NCBI GenBank assembly: GCA_002837195.1
Contig: KZ478063.1
Location: forward strand, 1 to 64,000
Reading direction: 5' to 3'
From: Enterobacterales bacterium CwR94
GTDB lineage: Bacteria; Pseudomonadota; Gammaproteobacteria; Enterobacterales; Enterobacteriaceae
Length of the DNA stretch: 64,000 nucleotides
The position numbers and the translations under genes are program-made. The notes beneath the pieces are model-generated. The model saw nothing but the letters and a program-made list of their open reading frames with translations, was not told the origin of the DNA and searched no databases. Below, in pieces: positions 59,769 through 64,000 of the stretch (position 1 is the first letter of the stretch; each line of letters begins with the position of its first letter).

Positions 59769-62132
59769 CTAGAATCCAATACGCAGTCCCAGGTGAGCGG
59801 CAATCGGAGATTCGCTATGTTCACCTTTCCGGTATCCCGCTTCTGCCCACACAGACGCGGCAGGTGTCACCGCAACATTCAATCCTGCGTTAAGGCGTCC
59901 TGTGGTACCGCGACTCTCATTATCAAAATCCCATTGCTGATTAATACGCACCGCGCCGCTGCGTGACAGTTCCTGTTCAAGGGCGAAATCCGCATAAGGC
60001 GTGAAGACCCAATCTGCGGCGGGCAAAGAGGCAGACAGGCGTGTGCCAACATCGGCACGCATTGAACGTGCGTTGCCGAGATTAGCCTGCATGCTGTTAC
60101 TCAAGCGGATATTTTTCGCCTGGTTTTGGTAACCATTCAGCGCAACATAGGGCGTCATTGTCAGATGTTCTGTGACTGATAAATGGCGTCCTCCTTCCAG
60201 CGATACACCACCGCCCCATGTCTCCCAGCGTCCCCGCACTGCGCCGCCGTCGGTCATCACCGCTGACAGGGTGTTATCAAAACGATTAATTTTTGCCGTT
60301 GCATCGGCGTACCAACCCGTTTGCGATTGCAGCGAGGCATAGAGCCCGCCGCCCCAGGCTTCAACATGGCTGGTTCCGCCACGGGCATGCTGGACGTTAC
60401 CGGATGACTGACTCATTACCATTCCCGTTATCAGCGTGCCTGCCGCCGTCTCGCGTTGACCATCAATGCCCAGCAACATGCCGTTTTGTCGCAGGCTGTA
60501 AGCAGAATGCCACGCCCCCTGCACATCATTTCGCTGGTGGAGAAAAGTACCCCAGGCACCCGCTGCGTGATCGTTTGCTTGCTGCGTGCGACCGCGCAAT
60601 GCGCCTTGTTCGCTGTAATACAGCACTCTGGCGACACTGGCCATATTCAGTAGCGCATCGGTTGAGGCAGAGGTGGAACGCACCGGGCGCGGCAGCGGAT
60701 AAGGATCGGGTTCAGGGGCCGGGTCGGGTATTGGTTTTGGCAGCGGATAAGGATCGGGTTCAGGGGCTGGGTCGGGTATTGGCTCTGGCAGTGGATAAGG
60801 ATCGTCGATGTCACTGCCGCTTTGCACCAGTTCCCACTGATTGCCTTTTCTGATCAGTGTGTATTGCCAGGCGCCAATATCCACCGCGCCGTCTTTCAGT
60901 GAAAAATCGGCACTGCCACCACCTGTGCGCACCAGCCGTAATCCTTCGTCAGAAGCGACTGGCTCAGCGCCGGTATTGGCAACGTGCAGCAGATAGCGCC
61001 CTTCCGCATGCCCAGTCACATCTAAAAAGTCGCTGCGCTGGCCTGCAACATCGGTGTTCATCGCAAAACTGCCGCCGCCAGTGAGTGTGCCCAGCGTGAG
61101 AGTGTGGAAGCCGCCCACCGATGATGAGCGGAAATTCACGCTACCACCGCCCAGCGACAGCGTGTTGATATCGGAATTTCTAGTCAGGGTGACTTGCGAG
61201 GTGTCATCCAGCGTGAGCGAAGAAACGCCGCGCAGGCCACCGGTCAGGCTGCTATTGCCCGCCAGCGTAATATCGACCTGGCTGCTGGCGTCAGCGGTAA
61301 CATCACCTTCGCCGCGGCTGTGATCGCTTAGCGAAAACGCTGTGTTGGCACCGTTACGGGCGATCAGCAGGTCGGTGGCAACAAATCTGGAATAGTAATC
61401 CGCGCTAATACGGTGCGGATCGGTGGTCAGATTTCCCAGGTTATCCACCAAAAAGGCGGTCGCGGCGCGGATGCCGACAGTATTGAGATTAACTTCTGAG
61501 TGGGATTGCCCTGCCTTAGCGCCCATTGTAACGCCAACGTCAGCTTCTATTGTGGTGCGCTCGACAGTTGCTGTTGAACCCAACATCTCCAATGCTGTGC
61601 CGCGAGTGAACATCTGTGAATCAGCCATACGTACCTGGCTGTCAGTCAAATGCAGTGCTTTCGCGCCAACAAATTCCAGCCGGATATCCTTTGCCGCATT
61701 CGCAGTGAGCTGTCCTTCGAGGGTTGAGTGCCTGAACTGCCCGCGACTGTCCTTACCGGTAATAGTAATATCATCGCGAAAACGTGTTTCTGTAAAATAA
61801 GCCTGACCTTTATCATTAATGGTGAGTTTGCCATTAACGATATTTTCCCTGTTTGGGGGCGAGAGATAGCCGGGATTAAAATTTAACAGTGCCCAACCGA
61901 TACCATCGCCGACGGTGAGGTCACCCGTTGTAATGCCATATCCACTTAATTGCCCACCGCCGACAACGTGATAATGATCACCGCCCCCTTCGTCATCATG
62001 CAAAATAACCTGTTTGTCGATAATTCTTACCGGTTGAGCAAAGCCAAGCTGCAAACCCGCGATGGAGAATAAGGCAGCACAGGCCACTCCCTTTATGCTG
62101 ACTGATTTGATGAGGACGAGTACTTTATTCAT
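59769..62132 (-). CDS. Type Va autotransporter (adhesin-like)
   Basis: 787-residue classical autotransporter. Signal peptide MNKVLVLIKSVSIKGVACAALF to about residue 32, beta-helical passenger rich in Ser, Thr, Gly and Asn (about 33-440), a proline-rich repeat linker (about 445-500) and a C-terminal beta-barrel (about 510-787) ending in GLRIGF. The barrel opens with DALLNMASVARVLYYSEQGALRGR and contains AWGTFLHQRNDVQGA. No protease triad is evident, so adhesion is more likely than proteolysis. The start at 62132 with GGAAAACC upstream gives the expected signal; the frame continues to 62198. Position beside a ToxR-like pair resembles Salmonella misL. Confidence 0.88.
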   Translation of the reverse strand: MNKVLVLIKSVSIKGVACAALFSIAGLQLGFAQPVRIIDKQVILHDDEGGGDHYHVVGGGQLSGYGITTGDLTVGDGIGWALLNFNPGYLSPPNRENIVNGKLTINDKGQAYFTETRFRDDITITGKDSRGQFRHSTLEGQLTANAAKDIRLEFVGAKALHLTDSQVRMADSQMFTRGTALEMLGSTATVERTTIEADVGVTMGAKAGQSHSEVNLNTVGIRAATAFLVDNLGNLTTDPHRISADYYSRFVATDLLIARNGANTAFSLSDHSRGEGDVTADASSQVDITLAGNSSLTGGLRGVSSLTLDDTSQVTLTRNSDINTLSLGGGSVNFRSSSVGGFHTLTLGTLTGGGSFAMNTDVAGQRSDFLDVTGHAEGRYLLHVANTGAEPVASDEGLRLVRTGGGSADFSLKDGAVDIGAWQYTLIRKGNQWELVQSGSDIDDPYPLPEPIPDPAPEPDPYPLPKPIPDPAPEPDPYPLPRPVRSTSASTDALLNMASVARVLYYSEQGALRGRTQQANDHAAGAWGTFLHQRNDVQGAWHSAYSLRQNGMLLGIDGQRETAAGTLITGMVMSQSSGNVQHARGGTSHVEAWGGGLYASLQSQTGWYADATAKINRFDNTLSAVMTDGGAVRGRWETWGGGVSLEGGRHLSVTEHLTMTPYVALNGYQNQAKNIRLSNSMQANLGNARSMRADVGTRLSASLPAADWVFTPYADFALEQELSRSGAVRINQQWDFDNESRGTTGRLNAGLNVAVTPAASVWAEAGYRKGEHSESPIAAHLGLRIGF
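60691..60804 (-). repeat. 48-bp tandem repeat encoding the proline-rich linker
   Basis: About 2.4 copies of a 48-bp unit (starts 60691, 60739, 60787), nearly identical in DNA, encode a 16-residue unit of the type DPYPLPKPIPDPAPEP in the autotransporter linker. Copy number could vary by slippage without frameshift. Confidence 0.9.
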
Positions 62133-62554
62133 GGTTTTCCTGGTATTGAAAATGAATAAATTTTTATGGCGTAGTGTTTTTATTTTTCGCCATGGCAAAC
62201 CTCTTTTTCATGGCTGATTATTTTGCCTATCAGAAATAACCATTGGCACTGTACTGGCTTAAGTACATCCCTTTCGGCTTAACAAGCTCTTTATGGGCCA
62301 TTAATGCCGTGGAAGCCCTCCGCGCTAAAAATACAGCATGGAGTAAAACCGCTATCTGATAGTGAACAGGTTGTACTCTACCTTGCACAAAGGGAGAAGG
62401 AACGTTAAAGCGTTGCTGTGATAAAAGTTTAACAATAAAAATGTGAAAGCGGTGATATATCAATTGTTTGGATGGATTTCATTCACATTTAATGTCAGCG
62501 TAATAACCGTTATACATCCGTGTTATTGCCCGCTTACCACAGTGATGGCAGCGG
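62133..62554. promoter_or_regulatory. Upstream region of the autotransporter gene
   Basis: About 420 bp of AT-rich sequence between the autotransporter and the FidL-like gene. No convincing coding sequence: a 77-codon frame at 62230-62463 lacks a ribosome site and any recognisable composition. ATGGCG/CGCCAT arms near 62165-62195 could fold in the leader. It presumably holds the autotransporter promoter, probably regulated by the adjacent membrane regulator. Confidence 0.4.
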
Positions 62555-63088
62555 CTAGCGGCCATGGCTCAGCGCGTGATCGGTTCTGAGGGGAGGAACA
62601 GCGAGTGATCTGTTTTCGCAGCGCAGCCGAGGACGGTTTACTATTCCACTTAATAGTGTGCCGCCGGGGGTAATAAACAGGATTGCTGCACTGTCGTTAA
62701 TGCCCGCAAGCGAAGGCGCGATATATTTTGAGATATACTCGATGCCTTGATCGTGATGTATCAGGCTAGTACTTTCACTCATGCTGTAGTGTACGTACTC
62801 TCCACTGACTCTGCTTTTAATATGAAAAAAACGGCTCACGCTATTTTTTTCACGCAACGCTCCCTGAGGAGAGTAGTGATAAACAGAGCCAAAATAGAAA
62901 CCAATGCCGTTGCCGGGGATATTATCAATCCACCACTCACCGTCTGCGATAACAGTCTGTGCCTTCTCTCGCGTGATGTTAATGCTATGAAAGGCGCATT
63001 GCCCCGTGTAAAAAACGGTAAACAGTGTGCTTTTCATCGGTAGCAGCAGCAGTAAAACAAAGATCAGCGCCATCATAATCCGCTTCAT
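62555..63088 (-). CDS. FidL-like single-pass membrane protein
   Basis: 177-residue protein with one N-terminal transmembrane helix (about 5-26) and a periplasmic domain with Cys31 and Cys157. Its ATG overlaps the stop of the upstream ToxR-like gene by one base (TAATG), so translation is coupled. Small periplasmic partners of this kind (ToxS, TcpH, FidL) stabilise their membrane-bound regulators. Similarity to Salmonella FidL is inferred from architecture and context, not an alignment. An in-frame start at 63124 overlaps the regulator and is less likely. Confidence 0.72.
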   Translation of the reverse strand: MKRIMMALIFVLLLLLPMKSTLFTVFYTGQCAFHSINITREKAQTVIADGEWWIDNIPGNGIGFYFGSVYHYSPQGALREKNSVSRFFHIKSRVSGEYVHYSMSESTSLIHHDQGIEYISKYIAPSLAGINDSAAILFITPGGTLLSGIVNRPRLRCENRSLAVPPLRTDHALSHGR

Positions 63089-63831
63089 TATTTCGACCTG
63101 TCTGTGAGTTGCAGAGACACGCAATCGGACTGTTTATCATCAAGCGGCTGTTGACAGAAAAAAGCAGCGGCGATGTTTTCATCACGAGAGTAATTGAGAT
63201 ACACGTAGCGATAGCTTGCCACGTTAAAAAAGGCCAGTTGTGCCTCATCGTTAATAACACTCAGCGCAAAGGCAGAAGGCGGTAACCCGGCTTGTATCCA
63301 GATTGTGCGATGACGAGTTTCTTGATAAAGCACATAACTGACGGGCTGGAAATTGCGATACACCAGCAGGAAGTAGAGTAAGCACAGAATGGTGCTTACC
63401 AATACCGCTGTTGCACCCCAGTGGCGGACTTTTCGCCAGCTTATGCTTTGGCTTTTGCGCTGAGGGCGGTGCGGAGCAGGCGCAGAGAGAGTGTCGACGG
63501 GGGGAGCCGCATGCTCTTTGATTATCACGCCAGGACTTAACATATAACCCTGTTTTGGCAGTGTCCGTACGGCATCGCCCGCGACACCCAGCGAGGCGAG
63601 GACCTTTCTCAGTTGGGTAATCAGTTGGCGCACCGAGGCTTCAGTAACCACCACGCCCTGGCTTCCCCAACAGGTCTCCATAATTTGTTCGCGACTGACG
63701 ATCTGCCCCTGTTGGCTATAGAAAAGTGCAAGGCACCTGACCAGGGTGGCGCTTAGCTCCACGCGTGCTTCACCATTGCTTAAATATCGCCCATCTTCGC
63801 TGAAGATAATATTGGTACTGATGTGGTTCAT
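63088..63831 (-). CDS. ToxR/CadC-like membrane-bound winged-helix regulator
   Basis: 247-residue regulator. The N-terminal OmpR-type winged helix (about 8-102) has LVRCLALFYSQQGQIVSREQIMETCWGSQGVVVTEASVRQLITQLRKVL and RTLPKQGYML. A proline-rich linker (about 108-135), one transmembrane helix (about 138-158) and a periplasmic domain with two cysteines (Cys226, Cys237) follow, as in ToxR. The start at 63831 has GAGGAAAT upstream. Next to FidL-like and autotransporter genes it is most like Salmonella MarT, which activates misL. Function here is inferred. Confidence 0.82.
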   Translation of the reverse strand: MNHISTNIIFSEDGRYLSNGEARVELSATLVRCLALFYSQQGQIVSREQIMETCWGSQGVVVTEASVRQLITQLRKVLASLGVAGDAVRTLPKQGYMLSPGVIIKEHAAPPVDTLSAPAPHRPQRKSQSISWRKVRHWGATAVLVSTILCLLYFLLVYRNFQPVSYVLYQETRHRTIWIQAGLPPSAFALSVINDEAQLAFFNVASYRYVYLNYSRDENIAAAFFCQQPLDDKQSDCVSLQLTDRSK

Positions 63832-64000
63832 TATTTCCTCATACACCGCTAAAACACACATCGCCAATATTGCCAACATTGGCTCTGGTAATGGATGATC
63901 CTTAAATTTTAGTCATCGCTGATTGGCCGGCGAATAAAATAGCGTTAATGCAGTGGTGGATGATAGCGATTGGCGGAATAAAATCCGTGAAAGTGATGTT

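Noticed and set aside
62230-62463. 77-codon frame upstream of the autotransporter
   Set aside because: No ribosome site, no recognisable domain, and it lies in the AT-rich promoter region.

Overview
The window is a contiguous piece of an Enterobacterales chromosome of moderate GC. Nearly every housekeeping gene is closely related to its Escherichia coli counterpart, and the order [137 protein letters not shown] follows the 94-96 min region of E. coli. The ula, frd and other E. coli loci of that region are missing. A free-living, often plant- or insect-associated enterobacterium (Pectobacteriaceae, Yersiniaceae or Erwiniaceae type) fits, but the genus cannot be fixed from this sequence. No insertion sequence, prophage, integrase or CRISPR array was found.

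Layout. 1-470: two identical tRNA-Gly(GCC) genes followed by an AT-rich intergenic region with three exact DnaA boxes and an exact IHF site. This is the position of the E. coli datA locus. 469-13959: tRNA modification, NAD(P)HX repair, cell-wall amidase, mismatch repair, Hfq, the HflX GTPase, the HflKC complex and PurA. 14146-22750: NsrR, RNase R, RlmB, AidB, BsmA and YjfP, with a chemoreceptor inserted. 22939-24384: ribosomal operon rpsF-priB-rpsR-rplI. 24477-37707: stress, envelope and sulfur-metabolism genes including the TamA/TamB pair. 37873-44658: second chemoreceptor, a GC-rich palindromic repeat, fbp, mpl, darP, pmbA and cytochrome b562.

44902-52395 is the most interesting accessory block. 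It has nine same-strand genes: a small PRD protein, a glycine-rich SFCGS protein, DUF4312, DUF4311 and DUF4310 proteins, an amidohydrolase, a DgaE-like PLP ammonia lyase, a DgaF-like aldolase and a PTS-sensing PRD regulator. The enzymes suggest deacylation, deamination and aldol cleavage of an N-acylated amino-sugar acid. No known transporter or kinase is present. The four uncharacterised proteins sit exactly where the four PTS subunits sit in the Salmonella D-glucosaminate (dga) operon. A perfect 20-bp palindrome and a CRP-like site lie in its promoter region.

52438-57319: dolP-diaA-yraN-lpoA on the minus strand, divergent from rsmI, then rnpB. In E. coli these lie near 70-71 min, so the accessory cluster sits at a synteny junction. 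rnpB is followed by three degenerate copies of its own 3' end plus terminator. 57731-63831: a minus-strand accessory block with a lipoprotein, an orphan LuxR-type regulator, a small membrane protein, a classical autotransporter, and a translationally coupled pair made of a ToxR-like membrane regulator and a single-pass periplasmic partner. Together these resemble the marT-fidL-misL module of Salmonella SPI-3.
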